In this document: piece by piece, positions 34,467 through 48,060 of the stretch
How positions within the stretch are numbered: position 1 is the first letter of the stretch
How the letters are laid out: every line of letters begins with the position of its first letter
Assembly: GCA_014773175.1 (NCBI GenBank)
Contig: VXCM01001427.1
Location: forward strand, 62,001-126,000
Length of the DNA: 64,000 nucleotides
Direction of reading: 5' to 3'
Source of the DNA: Lucifuga dentata
Taxonomy: Eukaryota > Chordata > Actinopteri > Ophidiiformes > Bythitidae
Position numbers and translations under genes: made by a program
Notes under the pieces: model-generated
Database searches by the model: none
Told to the model about the DNA's origin: nothing
What the model saw: only the letters and a program-made list of their open reading frames with translations

Positions 34467-35040
34467 TGCTGTGTTCGACAGACCTCGGAACTCGGATTTT
34501 TCCAACTTCCTACTTGAAAAAATGCGTTGGAACGGCACTTGAAGTCGGAGCTCTGACTGGAAATTTGGACCAAAATTATCGACCCCAACTTCACGAGTAT
34601 GACATCACTCAACATGGCAACGCCCGTGGAAATAAGCTTTATGAATGGAAATGATGAGCTAACAAAGTATTTTTCCTTATGTGACATTGACATAAAAAGG
34701 TCAAAATATATCACCAAGTTAACTATCTACAGTGTATAATAACTGTTTGCCATATGTAAGTGTAAACAATTTCAAAATATTACTTCTCTGCACAAATGTT
34801 TAATACCCACTGTGATTAATATCATTGTAAAACAACACAACCAAACAGTCCTGTAATCTAACATTACTGTAGTTAGCTAAAGTAAACTAAGTTTAATTTA
34901 CTAAGTTTATTTTATCTTACAGTATTTATTGGTGTTTGACATGCTTTTTTGTTTACATTTGGCTGGAACGGTTTGGAACTTCGGAACTTGGAACTTCTGA
35001 CTGAGAAAAATCTGACTTCCGAGGTCTGTCGAATGCAGCA
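34467..35040. mobile_element. TIR MITE, 574 bp
   Basis: The left end TGCTGTGTTCGACAGACCTC continues GGAACTCGGATTTTTC. The reverse complement of the right end reads TGCTGCATTCGACAGACCTC continuing GGAAGTCAGATTTTTC. That is about 36 bp with only four or five mismatches. Flanking bases give TA on both sides (34465-34466 and 35041-35042), although the surrounding TTA/TAA is palindromic so the target duplication is ambiguous. The interior is non-coding. Superfamily not assigned. Confidence 0.8.
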
Positions 35041-35234
35041 TAAGACAGCGGATTTTAAAGGTAACGGGATGGCTGCAGGTGCACTCAATCACCATGATTA
35101 CAAGCAGGACCTGCAAGGGAAACACACAGCAAACAGGCAAGGGAAAAACACCAACAGGTCCCGACAGAACCAGAGGGTCGTCACAGCTGTAATTTTTCTG
35201 AGATTTTAGGTTGTATGTTGACCTCACTTGAAGT

Positions 35235-35274
35235 TGACACTACAAATTGTCTTTGTAATGTCAGATGTGCATAT
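35235..35274. repeat. 40-bp exact direct repeat, copy 2
   Basis: Exact partner of 33083-33122, same orientation, 2152 bp away. Sequence similarity stops within a few bases on both sides. Confidence 0.9.
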
Positions 35275-36204
35275 GTGAATACACAAATCGGCAAACATTG
35301 ACATTCAACATAACTGTCCACCTGTTCTCAAGGATCCGTCATTTTAAAAGAGCAATTAATTGTCTTTATTTGGAGTTTTATTTGGAATCTGTTCATATTG
35401 GAAATGTACCTGAGTGTCTTGTCATGGTCAGTGCTGAACACTGTAGCTCATACAGACCAGCAGCTACAGTGGTATGACTGTAAATAATGATGGATTGGTG
35501 TGTATTTAATGGCAGGCATCACAAGAACAAAGCGCAAGACAGGGGATTTATCAATATGCATAACATACCCATTAAACCTTTTCCTCACCTGTCTGTTGTG
35601 CTGCTTCAATATCTGAGCCCTCTGTTTGCACAGTCTGTGTCTGAAATAACAGAGCAAACTCATTTTGGATAAGGGCAGGCATCAAGTTAGCCTGCTTTAG
35701 CGGCAGAAAATTACCAGACACAAGATGACTGACGATACCCATATGATCTGTCTGCCCTTTAACATTTGTGTAAACGTGTTCTACTGGCTGAATATTAAGA
35801 TGAACTTGTGCAGGATGAAATTATAATAAGTCAGATAAACTCTTGACTATGAATTTCACTAAATAGAGGAACAAATGATGTTTCCCCTGGCTAATGGTTC
35901 CTATGGCTACAGTTCTCTGCAGTCACACTTCTTTTGAATGTTTGGGTGACTCTGCTCTTATATAGCATGAGCTGCAGCTCTGTGATCATAGACCATGTAG
36001 TTTTCAAATCCAATCAAGCTGAGTTTACATTTACACACATTTTCATGACAAGGCAGTGTAACTCCAGAATGTCACATCTGGGTGTAAGTTTATGTAATAT
36101 TTTTGGATGACACTAGCTACAATTATGTATTTCATACAAAGAATAATCAATTAAACACACTAAGAATAACATAAAGTGACAAAGTTACGTTGTATACCTC
36201 CATA

Positions 36205-36247
<43 letters not shown>

Positions 36248-38702
36248 AATCTCCCTTTCTCTCTTCATCTGTCTTTGTCTGTTTCCCCAGTTCAATAAAC
36301 TAATTTGTCATGTCTTAACATGTTCATCCATCAGAAAGCAGAGACACCTGCTGCAGGTAAAGAACCAGGTTTTACTGCTGTTCCACAGAACAGTCCATGG
36401 TAAAGTCCTTAAACAGGCTCCTACAGGACAGGAACAGCATCTGTTCAGGATACAAATGCATTGGTATTATATTGGATTATAATCTTAAATAGGAGTTGTG
36501 TGGATTTTATTTCTTATTTGAATGTGGCCTGTGATTTGTGTGTGTGTGTGTGTGTGTTTGTATTTACAACTCCTTCATTATACCTTGTTCTTTTATACCT
36601 TGAGAGAAATTACCACCCATCGCAGACCAACTCTTGAGGAAAATAAAATAGTTTGAGCTCAACAGTATTTACAAGGCAAGGGCTTTGGGCAAAATTCCTT
36701 CTGACTCTAGTCAGCTCCTGTACAACTTATTTCATTTCCTGTTAACTTTCTGGCCAAAGCCAATATTTGATATTTCTGTATTTTTATGTGTTCTCATGTT
36801 TGTTTGTTTTTTTCTTTGTTTTTTTTGTTTTGTTTTGTTTTGTTTTTTTTGATGCCCCAAACACTGTATACTACAATCCAAATTTTCCCAAGAGGACAGT
36901 AAACTAGCTACTTTTACTCAGGTTTTATTTGTGTGTGTTGTTTCCTGAAACCACTGCTGAATTTATTACTAAGGCGTTGTACTTGATGAGTTAAGATCCA
37001 AAACAGATGGTAAATAGATGTTTGTTTTTCTCTCATTCCTCAAGAAGAGTATCAGTGCAGATATAAAAAAACCCCTCCAAAAAAAAACAGGAGATGTTAT
37101 CCAGTGTAAATATCTGAATAATGCATCAGATGAAAAGTAACAGTGACTGTTAAACTGCATTGTGTTGGTGTGTTGGTAATAAGTGACTCCTGAAGACAAG
37201 ACAAAGAAGAAAAATAGGATTCTTAAGACAGAGGCTGAGGTGGGAGAGAGGAAAGGAGACAAATTAACACACGAAATGTAAAGAGGGATGAGTATTGCTT
37301 TCCCTTCTACTCTGGGGAACACCTGAATAATTGATAAACAAAAAGATAAATGCAAGGCTGTTGATGCACATCTCTTCAGTGTTTCAATATTCTAAATTAC
37401 ATTTAGATTGTCACAACACTTAAAAAATAACAGAATGTGTAATTATTCATCTAATGTTGAAATGCGATGGATGATATAATTATGTTTTTCTTCCATTAAA
37501 AGTATTTTGACATTTTCATCGCATTATGAACCAGAATAATAATTACTTGTCATTGTCATTGACAAGGGAAAGAGAAGACATAAAGAAGTAATTTGATTGA
37601 GCTTATGACATAGAAAAAAATATTTTTAGGGGAAAGTTCACCTAAAAAAATACACCAAACAACACAATAAACCATGTTGTGATTGTTCTATCCATCCAAA
37701 TGGTGTTAATTGTTTTACTGAGGTCTGATGATGCTGGATGCAGCCCAAATACAGCAGATCTCAATGATATTCTTTGACATCAACAAGCCAAAATCAAATT
37801 TTAACAACACAAAGCCAGCATCTCTATCCAAGTGGAATTCCACATTCTTGTGACAATCTACTGTTGCCAAAATTTTCTTCCTTATGTGAGCACACTTTTT
37901 GGGTGTGATTTCGTAAAAAATTTCTCAATGATATTTCACAGCAATGCATAAATTAAATGCATTGGAATGAGCTCTAAACAAATACAAAAGCACATATACT
38001 GTATGTTCAATAGGTAGTAACCGAACACAGTTGTTACTGATATATTGATATATTTTCAATTTTATTTATTTCTTCTTGAACATACTACTGAGTGGGAAAT
38101 CTCATGAAACCAGTAGCTGCACATTTACAACTCACAGTTTCACCCACGGTTGTAATCATTCATGAGTATTATTGGGGAAGATTTATATATTTGCATTACA
38201 CTATGGGAAACAGGAAAAATATGATTTATGTTTTTAGATGAATCGTCTCTTTATAGTCAACAGAAGTTGCAGAAAGTAGGTTAGAACAGAATGTATTCTG
38301 TGTGTGTGTTTGTCTAACGCTTGGCTTCTCACTCTAGAATTGGCCATTTTCTGTAGATTATGCAGCATAGGACTGGCTGAGAACCAGTCACAATGTGTGA
38401 GAAATGACTTGTAATAGGCTATTACTGCACAAAACCTCCTCATCTTCAGCAAGCTGCCTGTGGGATCTTCAGCAATAGAGAGAATGCAAAACAGAGAGAG
38501 GTGGAGAGAGAGGCAATGACTGATTGACTGCAGAAAGAGTTGGAGTCACATAAAACAGCTCCAGATAAATGAGGTGAGTTGGATTAATTTACTTTAAATG
38601 GGAAGAAAGAGATGCTTTACATTTGGTTCAACACATGAAGATAAGGTCAGGGACCTTAGGCCATAGGTAATACTGCACTTTGTTTAGCCAGCTGTCACCA
38701 GG
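35275..38702. other. No gene seen; one CNE-like patch
   Basis: Contains a CT tract (36213-36244), a TG tract (36538-36557), a T/G-rich tract (36802-36850), and a patch at about 37390-37600 rich in TAATTA-type motifs (TGTAATTATTCATCTAATG, GATATAATTATG) that could be a conserved non-coding element. The minus-strand open frame at 36969-37355 (128 codons) has no domain and no coding-like composition. Confidence 0.5.
36213..36244. repeat. (CT)16 microsatellite
   Basis: A CT tract following a run of C. Confidence 0.95.
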
Positions 38703-38840
38703 TTAAAGGGCTATACCAGTGGTTTTGCAGGTTTGAGCCTAATAAATACATACATGTTTTACCTGCATACATGTTGCACTACTGCCAGCCATTTTCCAAA
38801 ATATGAAACTGTATTTTACTTTTCAGATCTCCTGCTTTAA
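38703..38840. mobile_element. TTAA MITE, copy 5 (partial)
   Basis: Starts TTAAAGGGCTATACCAGTGG with TTTTGCAGGTTTGAGCC and AATAAATACATAC, matching the left end of the family, then CACTACTGCCAGCCATTTTCC. The right inverted end was not found, so the copy is truncated. The end coordinate is approximate. Confidence 0.6.
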
Positions 38841-39666
38841 TACTATTAATGTCCATGGTTACATTAATACAAATATGGAGGAACCTTTCACTTAATTTTA
38901 TCTTTTTCCTTTCCTTTACCTCTTTCTTTATCTGTTCAAAAACTTTGCACAGTGCATTCCTGACTCAGACTGAGATTTGATAGTTTTTAACTGGTTACTA
39001 AGTAAAACTTAAATAAACATAATATTTTTTTCCATTTGATGTAATAGTGCAGCCATAAAAACTGTCTGCTTGGATTTGGGATTTGAATATTTAACTCAAC
39101 CTAACCACAACTTTGCTTTTATGATTCTAGAAGCATATGCAAATTTCAGAAAGCATATAACAGAAAGATGAAATATGACAACAGTGCATTTGGAAAATAC
39201 AGTCCAACACAGAATAATGAGGAGAGTGACAATCTAGTCCTAGAACTGAGCATCTTCTGTGTGACTGCTCTGTTTCTGCTACCCACAACAGCTCTCCACA
39301 AGCACATGCTATTTATCTTTGATTTCAACCTCTTTTCTAAATAAATCGTTGTTGAGAGGTGATACTGCAACAACAACAACAACTCATTTTATCTCTATCT
39401 GGTACAAACAAAACCAAAAATGGTTCCATGCTGAGAAATGGAAGCGATGAAGTATGCCAATCGGCAAACAGATCAGGCTTGCCTTGCTGGCTCCCACCTG
39501 GACATCACCCAATGACAATGAAGGATTTGCTCAGTCGCACTTTTAACCCTGTCAGCTTTAGGTTTCCCTACCAAGCTTTATTTTTTTATTTGTTTAATAA
39601 TATATTTGTTTCTCAGTGTTTGTCCCTCTTAGATTCCTACTCTATTATTTCTACTCTATTATGCTG

Positions 39667-39698
<32 letters not shown>

Positions 39699-42557
39699 TN
39701 TTTTAACCAAAAATTACCCTTCCACAATATTTTGCGCTGAGGCCAGACCACATTGACAAGTCTATGAAGCCAAATGTCCTCATAGTAATGATGTAGTTAA
39801 CCGTGGAAGGATATAGAATTATCATCAAAACTTTGTGTGTTGCTCTCTGGAGTTCGGAAGAATTGATCTGGAGATGAAATCAGTAGAAATGAAATCAGTA
39901 GGTGCATAGAGTGATTATCTGTATGCTACGCGTACAGATAATCACTTCTTATGGGTCTTGGCACAATAATATCTTTTGGTCTTGTCAAATATGGGACCTT
40001 TGATAACAAGGTTATGATCTGTCAGATTTGGTTTCTCTTACTGCCTTTCCGTGTTTTTATAATAACTGGTAGAGCTGAGATGAAGCAATTACACTGAAGA
40101 CATCACTCTTTCATTTACTTCACCTTGACTGAGCTTGTCTGTCAGTTTTACTATCACACACTTAAAATCAATCTCTCTCTCCTCATAACACTACACTGCC
40201 ATTACAACTTCTTAAAAAATAATTTCTATCATTGCTTGCTTGCTTATACTCGATAAGAACCACAAATAAAAACAATATATGATACACAACATGATGATGT
40301 GATTTATCCAATGCAACACGACTAATGACTCATCCAACATGCTAGTCTTTCATCCAAAACACGCTGTTCCTGTTTGGACCCTCATGGTTCTGAATAAGCA
40401 GGTTTAGAGTAAAAACAGATGGATGGGTGTTATTAAACCTTACTTTAAAGCAAAATGTGTCTGCCAATTATGTGGCTGTCCAGGCCGTGTGGGTGGTCCG
40501 TGTAGTCCTTTAAAACCAAAGCCATTTCACTGCCATTCATACTGATCAGCATTCTCCTGCTTGACTGAGAGCCTGTGCCACACTGTCTGCCATTGCCAGC
40601 CTGCACTTTCTGTGAGACTCTCAATAGCAAACACTCACAGCAACTCAGTTTGGGAGGTTAAGCACTTATGCCTGGATGTTTGTATAAGTATAAGCTCTTT
40701 ATCATGCCTGCCTACTGCTTTTCTGCCAAATATGCAAACACAATAGGTACTGCTCATACAGTTGATATTTATAACTTTAATTTTATAAATAAAATAAAAT
40801 CTTTACCTTAATAAATATGAAAGTTGGTATTAGTGATAAGCATTAGCAAGTGATTTGGTATGGAATTAAATGTTTATCTGATGCTGCCTTTCAGTCTCTC
40901 ATGGCTTTGCTCTCAGAAAATCCAAAAGTCTGGCACTCGTTCAAAAGATTTGAATGTCTGAGTTTGAATAGAAAATGTTTGGGTTTCTTTTTATAGATTT
41001 AACTAATAGTGAGCAAAATAACATTTCTTTCACACTCAGTTAAACTACCATGAGTCTGAAAAAGCAAAAATGCAGTGAAATATTTGAAAATTCTTATTAA
41101 TTCCAATATTGGAGAGATTAGCAATATAGTAGCTGCTTGATCAATTAAAAAAAATAAAAAAATTAACATGTATTTGGGAAAATACACTCACTGTGACAAA
41201 AATTTTGGAGCAAATTACACACCATGGTAAACTTACTCTTCTAGCGTAAACGTAATTTTAGGCTCCATGAGATGACTAATATATGGCACTTTGGTTTCAT
41301 TACCTTTTCCAGGGACAGCTATCATTTAAGACTTTAGCGTTTTTTTCTTCACAAACCAGGTGGGTGTAATTACTGCAAAACTGTAATTTTTGCTAACAGA
41401 TGAGCCTCAAAACTAAGGTGGCAAATAAATAACACTGATGAATGAGGTTCGTATTATTAGTCACTCATTTGACATTTTGCAATAGAGAAATTCACATTAG
41501 TGGAAGACAAACTTTTGTGTAACTTAGGCAAAGCCCAATCTATCACAATGACTTTCTTCCAGACGATGAGCAGGAGAAATGAGAGACAAGGATGTATGCG
41601 CGTGTGAGAGAAAGAGCATACAAATTAGGACTGCTTAGAATACTGCAGGCCTACAAATGATGTTAATTTTGATGAATTATGTGCACAGGGTCTTTAAACA
41701 ATCCATCTGGGAAGTTAATTCACAGATGGCTAATGACATGCTGGATGCCTGATTCCTGTACCAGCCACCCTCCTAAACTTGCTCATTATTTACTGAGATT
41801 CTGACTGCTGAGTAGACCTCAGGAGTCAGACTGAAGCAACTATGATGGCTAAACAACAAAAGAATGCAATGACTAGAGGGTGAAGATGACAGAGTAAAAC
41901 AATCAAAGCTCAACAATTTATCTTCAGAAACATAACGAAGAAAAAAGAAATTACACTGTCCAAAACTATATTACTCATTATGAGTCAAATATATTCAGAA
42001 GTATTAATGATGCAGAACAAGAAGGCTGCTTACGTGAGCAGTAGTGAAATTGCGCTGCCGTTAGCAATTTGCAAGTTGCTGGATTATATTCAAGTCACAG
42101 CTTAAGCCACTATCTTTCCAAAAAGAAAAATACTGGTCAATTCTTGAAAAGTCCAGCAGTTGTTTGACATCATTTAACACTATTTTGAAGGAATTTCTGG
42201 TTGCAGTAAAAAGTACTCAAAGTACTCTGCCTGCTAGAGAGTAAAGAGAGTATTTAACTCGTTTCAGAAGTGAAACGACTCCATTCTGTCAAAGATGGGA
42301 ACCAAACATGATATCACATCTCCTTGCTCATTTTGTAGTTCTTATTTTTTTTTATTTATATATTTATTTATTTATTATGTTTTTCTTTTATTTATTTTTT
42401 TAATTTATCTGTATTTGTATAGGAACTAATACATAGACTAATGCCACATATCATAGCATTTAAATCCAAGGCTAATCTGCAAATTTTGCAACTTTTCTGT
42501 TATGTTATAATACATTGATAACTTCCTGTACAACATCAAATAGATATGGATATAGAC
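38841..42557. other. No gene seen; one hairpin
   Basis: AT-rich DNA with an AAC trinucleotide tract (39368-39381), a T-run ending in an N at 39700, and a strong hairpin at 39910-39946. The AT-rich low-complexity stretch 42345-42415 is built of TTTA units. No exon or transposon was recognised. Confidence 0.5.
39910..39946. repeat. 14-bp perfect inverted repeat
   Basis: AGTGATTATCTGTA (39910-39923) pairs perfectly with TACAGATAATCACT (39933-39946) across a 9-nt loop that itself contains CGCG. Confidence 0.9.
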
Positions 42558-43819
42558 CAGTGGCGGGCTGTGCGTTTCACACCTAGTCATTCAGTGCTAT
42601 CCTCCCGAAATTAAACCACCTTCTAATAACCACCATGACACTAGGGGCTATAGGCTGTTGTCATTCGACATAACCAGCCCATATTTACAGTGACAGTAAC
42701 CTTTATCAAGTGGAATAAAGTGATTTAACATGAGGATCAACAGTTATGTCAGTTACAACACACTAACTGCAGAGACATGAATATGATGTAGCATTATTAC
42801 GCATTACGACAAGATGCTTTATCACAAATAGACATCGCACAGCCTAAATCAGTGTGATTACCAAAGGAACAAGAACAAACTCACAACAACCATCACATTT
42901 ACTCATACGACCAGCCAGTAAGCAAAAATGCCGTAAAACACAAATAACACACAAGCAGTATTCAACAGGCTTCCTCACAGAGTCCAGCCACATAAAAATC
43001 CATAAAACTTACCAAAGCTGCTCATCATCTGAAGACAAAGTCCATCCTCCTTTCTTTCTTTACAAAGAGTTTAACGACACGGTTATACATTATCGGTGCA
43101 TTTCAGTTCCAAAATGTGAAAAACAGCATTGTCAGTTAATCCATTTCTTCTCCTCCTCCAGCCATTGTGCATTAAAAAAAACAACAGGACTAGTAAAAAT
43201 CGAAACAAAACATCTAAAGCACTACATCTAAAAATCTAAACGTCAAGAAAGAAAGTTTAAATAAACATTAATGCTCCGTTACGTGCTAGCTAGGTTTACT
43301 TGAGTTAGCTAAGCTAACCGGCTCTCTTCTTGTAATGAATTTCTGGGAGGCTGCAGCAGTGTAGCATAATGCTGCGCTCCGATGACGTAGGCCAAGGCCG
43401 GCTGGAAGGCCCTGGTGTGTAAAAAAAAGAATACGCCCAACATGGCAAACTCGAAATCTGATTGGTTAAAGAATATGACAATCAACAACATCATCCCATT
43501 TGCTTGAATAGCAGAGGGGATTCACTCGAGATTCTGAAGGCCTCAGGCTAGATTTTTTCACCCAGAGACAGCACAGGTGGAAAAATCTGATTGGATAAAA
43601 ACTCTAATTTCTATGAGCTGCACTGGAAGCAGCGAAACCGAGGGAGAGAGTACCTTAGCAATGAAATGACGTTAATAACAAAACTGATGGGAACGAACTT
43701 TGTAAAATACATATAGAATTAATCAAAATATATATTAAATTATAAAAACATGATTTGATGATTCTGACAATCTCTAGGCCAGCAGAGAAGGCCTTGCTGG
43801 CCCTGACTGCGCACCACTG
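42558..43819. mobile_element. Non-autonomous hAT element, copy 1
   Basis: Flanked by ATATAGAC (42550-42557) and ATATAGAT (43820-43827), an 8-bp target duplication with one change that fits the hAT preference (T at 2, A at 7). The ends are inverted: CAGTGGCGGGCTGTGCG on the left; the reverse complement of the right end is CAGTGGTGCGCAGTCAG. The interior has no transposase homology and is littered with GCTAGC/TTAGCTAAG motifs. Length 1262 bp. A sister copy lies at 54150-55418 in the same orientation, roughly 85-90% identical by eye. Confidence 0.85.
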
Positions 43820-43827
43820 ATATAGAT

Positions 43828-46800
43828 ATATAGACAAGTAGATATGTCTCACCTGGTTGCCATCTTTTTTTAATGAAGAAATGAAGAATGAAGAAATAGA
43901 ATCAGGATTTAAAAAATAATTGATTTAATACCTCTGAGGAATAAAAAAAAAAAAAAAANAAAAAAAAAAAAAAAAGATGAAATCTTGACTAAACCTTTTC
44001 TAATTAAAAATTCAACCAAACAGACTAATTGGGAACATTTGTCTTATGTCCATGCCTTTTCTAAAGCACCTTAATGGCTGACAATGACAGATTTTGCCAT
44101 AAATCTTATTTATGAAGACCACTGATATGAATTGTAATATACTATGTAATTAATTTTCATTTTTAATGGGAAACATGCTTAAGTTTTTAAGAACCATTTT
44201 CTACAAAAACTGAAAGCTTGATTTGTTTTCCCTTTGTTACTTACACTGAAATTTTACTGGAGTTGAAATTTTGCATACATCTGTAAAGATAGGTTTGACG
44301 CCAGCTGTTAGCACACTATGCTGTCCAAAATAAAAGGCAGAGAATATTTTGTTTGACCTTTTATTTTTTTTTTCAGTCAAGAGACTAAATCTGCATACTC
44401 ATAAATAGGCTGTAAAAGTGCAGTAAGCAATGTGTGTGCCGCTCACGTCTGCACCATTAGCTACAACTAACAGTGCTTCTTCATGATGTGTTGTAGCTAA
44501 CTGTTACCTACATCAGCTGCTAACATAACATTTCAATTACAAGCATAGAGGACAGTATATGCAGTTTACAAGCCCATGTAGCTCTGTTGGATTGCTGCAA
44601 TTCCACTATGAGAGTCATTTGGCCCAGATAATGGTAATTTTAATTTTGAGTTAGTTTTGAGTTGTGTTTCCAATATACGCTACTTGTTTTCTTCTTCAGT
44701 CATTTTGCTACTTGTACTTACATCACATACATCTTCCTTCATGGGTTGTAATATTGAAAAAGGCACCAGCAGATGGGTTAAAGTGGAATTTGGTTGAACT
44801 TTGATCGCAGCAGTACATTGGGGAATCCGGGCAGCATGCTGCCATGAGGTTAGAGGCGCCACATAGCTCCATAGTGAATAGTGAGCTGTCCAGAGTGTGC
44901 AAATGTACCACTTCTCAGGTGTGGATTAAAAACAATAATTGTTTGACAAATTTATTTAGGGAAACTGGGATGGCAAAAAAGGAGTTACTAGAATGTTAAT
45001 CAGCACCAGTTACTTTGGAAATGTGTTAAAGGACGTTCCCCGGACACATTTTGACATGAATGACATTCATAATGTTCCCCCAATGAATCTGTGTGTACCT
45101 CGGTGGCTGCTGTGACAGGAGAATGCTGCTGAATGACAACCAAATTAAAATGAAGATCGTCTTTTTACTTGCTTTCAAATTGAGACATGGGTATACATTG
45201 TCGGCATAATGATGCGCAGTAAGACAAGTTTGAAATGGATAGATAGCAAGTGTTAGCAAGAGATCATTCTGAGGTCAAATAAATCCCAAACCCAAAAAAA
45301 TTAACTCTCATTTAGATTCAATGGCTGCTGTCATCTCATAAATGTTGCAGGAGCAGTCTCTGACAGCTGTGGAATATAGTCTTGATAATTAGAATTTAAT
45401 AAGAGATCTTCAGAATGCTTGACTTTAAAGTGATTCTCCCTTTTCAGTGACATTAGGAACAACAAACAACTCTGCTCACATCTTTTGTAATATGAAGAAA
45501 ATCAAAACAAGAAAACAAATTGGGGGTCACAATGCATTCACAATGCACCCTCTGATTCCCATGTTAAGAAAGCAGAGGGTGACTACAAGTAACTCTGCAG
45601 ACCATATATGAGTATTCTGACGTTTGATGAGCACACCAACCCGATGAGCCAATTCATCAAACATATCCTGGTGGACATGTAAAAGAAGTGGTGCTTTGCC
45701 TCATCCGTTTCTCTAATTGATAAAATGAGAGGGTTACTCACTATTGTTACTAAGAAATTCATTCAGTGGTCTCACATACTACCTCCATTATTGTCACTGC
45801 AGACAAAATCTGCTTCGCTGATAACAGGACCAAGACTCCACGACTCCACATGAGTAGAAAGGACACGTCGGTAACAAAGACAACATCATGCTCCCAGCTC
45901 CATGTGTTGAAGGCTGCAGCCTTGATGAATTATATTTTATCCAAGGCTGGGTGAGAGGAAATGAAGTTTGTTTATATTCAATCATTCAGATGATGATCTT
46001 GTTGAAGATTTTATTCTTTATAACCAATGATATCATTTATCATAGGGAGGATTATTTTATGCAATATCTTTTGTATACTTCCTAGAGTATTTTTCATAAA
46101 TCATTTTTCTCCTCACCTTGAGAATGTCTATCCATTATTTATATTTATTACCTTGAGTCTTTTTATAATTAATTTTTGTGGATTGCAAAATATACACTTT
46201 CTCACTACACCACCTGTCAGTATGTATTATCTAAAAAGCTAATGGTCCTAAAAGCAAATTTACATATTTACTGCCAAAATCGTGAACAATACTCCAAAAT
46301 ATCAAATCATATTTATTTATATATGTTACAAATATTGCATTTCATAGCGTAAGAGATGCTGATTAATAAATGTCCTAAAACAGCATGGCAGGAAAGTGTA
46401 GACAGAATGTAAATTAAGTACATTTGTTACTGTCATAGAAGTTATTGCCTTACTGGAAATCAGTAAATCATCACAATTCTATTTTATAGAACTTTTTTAT
46501 AAGACCAAAGGCATACAATAAAATCTACATTATACCAGCACCAATAGGTTATTTAAGGCCAGTTTATGTGGTTTATGTGGTGAAAAAGGTCAACAACAGT
46601 GAATGCACTGAATGTAATGTGTGATGTGAATGTGCCTTCATTAACGATTGGCAAAGCAAAGGGAAACAAACAATGGCAAACGCTGACAAAACACTGGCAG
46701 AGGAGGTGAGAAAGTCCCGGCACCCAGAGGTTAAATTGACATTTTAAGGGTGGTGGAGCTCTCAACCATGACTGTGAGGTTAGTGGGTAGCTGGGGATGA

Positions 46801-46931
46801 GTGAACTGGTGACTTACCAAGACAGATCAAAACAGATCCCACAATTGCTGATAAAAGGATCTTTGTACTGGATTGCATGCCACAAAATCAAGTGTCCTTT
46901 TAGAATCCATTTCCTGGCATATTTCGCTGCT
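43828..46931. other. No gene seen; one hairpin
   Basis: AT-rich DNA with an A-run interrupted by an N at 43959, an 11-bp hairpin at 44457-44500 (TTAGCTACAAC/GTTGTAGCTAA), and short open frames without domains. Confidence 0.5.
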
Positions 46932-46991
46932 GTTGCTGCTGCTCTGGCTATGTTGCTGCTGCTCTGGCTGTGTTGCTGTTGCTCTGGTTGT
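46932..46991. repeat. 20-bp tandem repeat, three units
   Basis: Three head-to-tail units of GTTGCTGCTGCTCTGGCTAT at 46932, 46952 and 46972, the last with three changes. A GCTGCTGTT tract precedes it. It is open in one frame but encodes only Leu/Cys-rich repeat and is not supported as a gene. Confidence 0.9.
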
Positions 46992-48060
46992 TACTCAGTT
47001 GCTACTAGTCTAACCTTTACTCCTCAATTTAACAGGTGATGTAAGAGCAAATAAATACTATAAGTATAACCCACAGAACTATTATGTCTTGATGAAGGTG
47101 AAAACTCTAAGAAAACTTTACTTGATGGCATCAGAGGCCACATGTAAACTGACTGTCCGAACAATTTTGGATAAAGTTCACATTTTATATGAATATGTTA
47201 CATGTTTCTGCTGACTGTGATATCCAGGGTCATAGCCCATAGCAACAATTTGACCATAGTGACTCTGTAAATGACAAACTGCAGGGAACTACATCTTTTT
47301 TTTTTTTTTTTCCNTTTTTTTTTTTTTTTTCCTGTCACTGTCAGCTAGAGTTCAACTAGAGTTCATCTGCTTCGGATAGCAATATCCTCAAACAGATGCA
47401 CCTTCGAGGTGAATGTAAGGCCTGTGTTTTTCTGTACACATGATGCGTCGTTCTGCTGGGGATGTTACCGTTTCACTGAACACAAGCCAGCTCTTTATTC
47501 ACTGTGCTTGTTTAGGGATTTTGGGTGCTGATGGTGACATTATGTAGACCACATAGGAGTGAGTACAAATCAGATCATCCAGTGCAGTTTTCTTAAAGTA
47601 TACTGGGACTCCACATGCTCAAACTTTATCTTTACTTGGCAGAGATGCAATTTGTACTTGTAGCCCTCTCACTCAATGCAGTTTTTGTGTTTACCACATA
47701 AAGTAATAGTAATCTTATCATTACTATCCAAAATACTCATGCATGGGAGATACACTGAGGAGAGTCTATCCCAAAATAGTCTCAGGCTATGATTCTGCTC
47801 CATGTTTGGATGTAGAGAGGCCTGATTAGCTTAATTTAAATAGCTGTAGTGTGCTTTAAATGTGAGCAAAATACAATTACCTCCCGCAACAGCTTGAACC
47901 TAATTATAATGAGAGTGTATTATGAACAATAATGCATAAAGACAACATCAAACACCATTATGCTCATTAACCATGAACAATAAATTTAAGTAACAATAAC
48001 TGATCCCTCTAAATGTCCATACACATAGTTAGAGATAATACCAGGGATTTTATACCTTAG
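46992..48060. other. No gene seen; one CNE-like patch
   Basis: Contains T-runs around the N at 47314 with the motif T(n)CC on both sides, and a patch at 47815-48000 with many ATTA motifs (CTGATTAGCTTAATTTAAAT, CCTAATTATAATGAG, TGCTCATTAACCATG) that could be a conserved non-coding element. Confidence 0.5.

Noticed and set aside
36969..37355. 128-codon minus-strand frame
   Set aside because: No recognisable domain, hydrophobic and phenylalanine-rich in the way expected from AT-rich noncoding DNA, and no splice or start support.
46650..46746. Short frame MANADKTLAEEVRKSRHPE as a gene start
   Set aside because: Only 24 codons, no family recognised; the GAGGTGAGA inside is a plausible donor but nothing else supports it.
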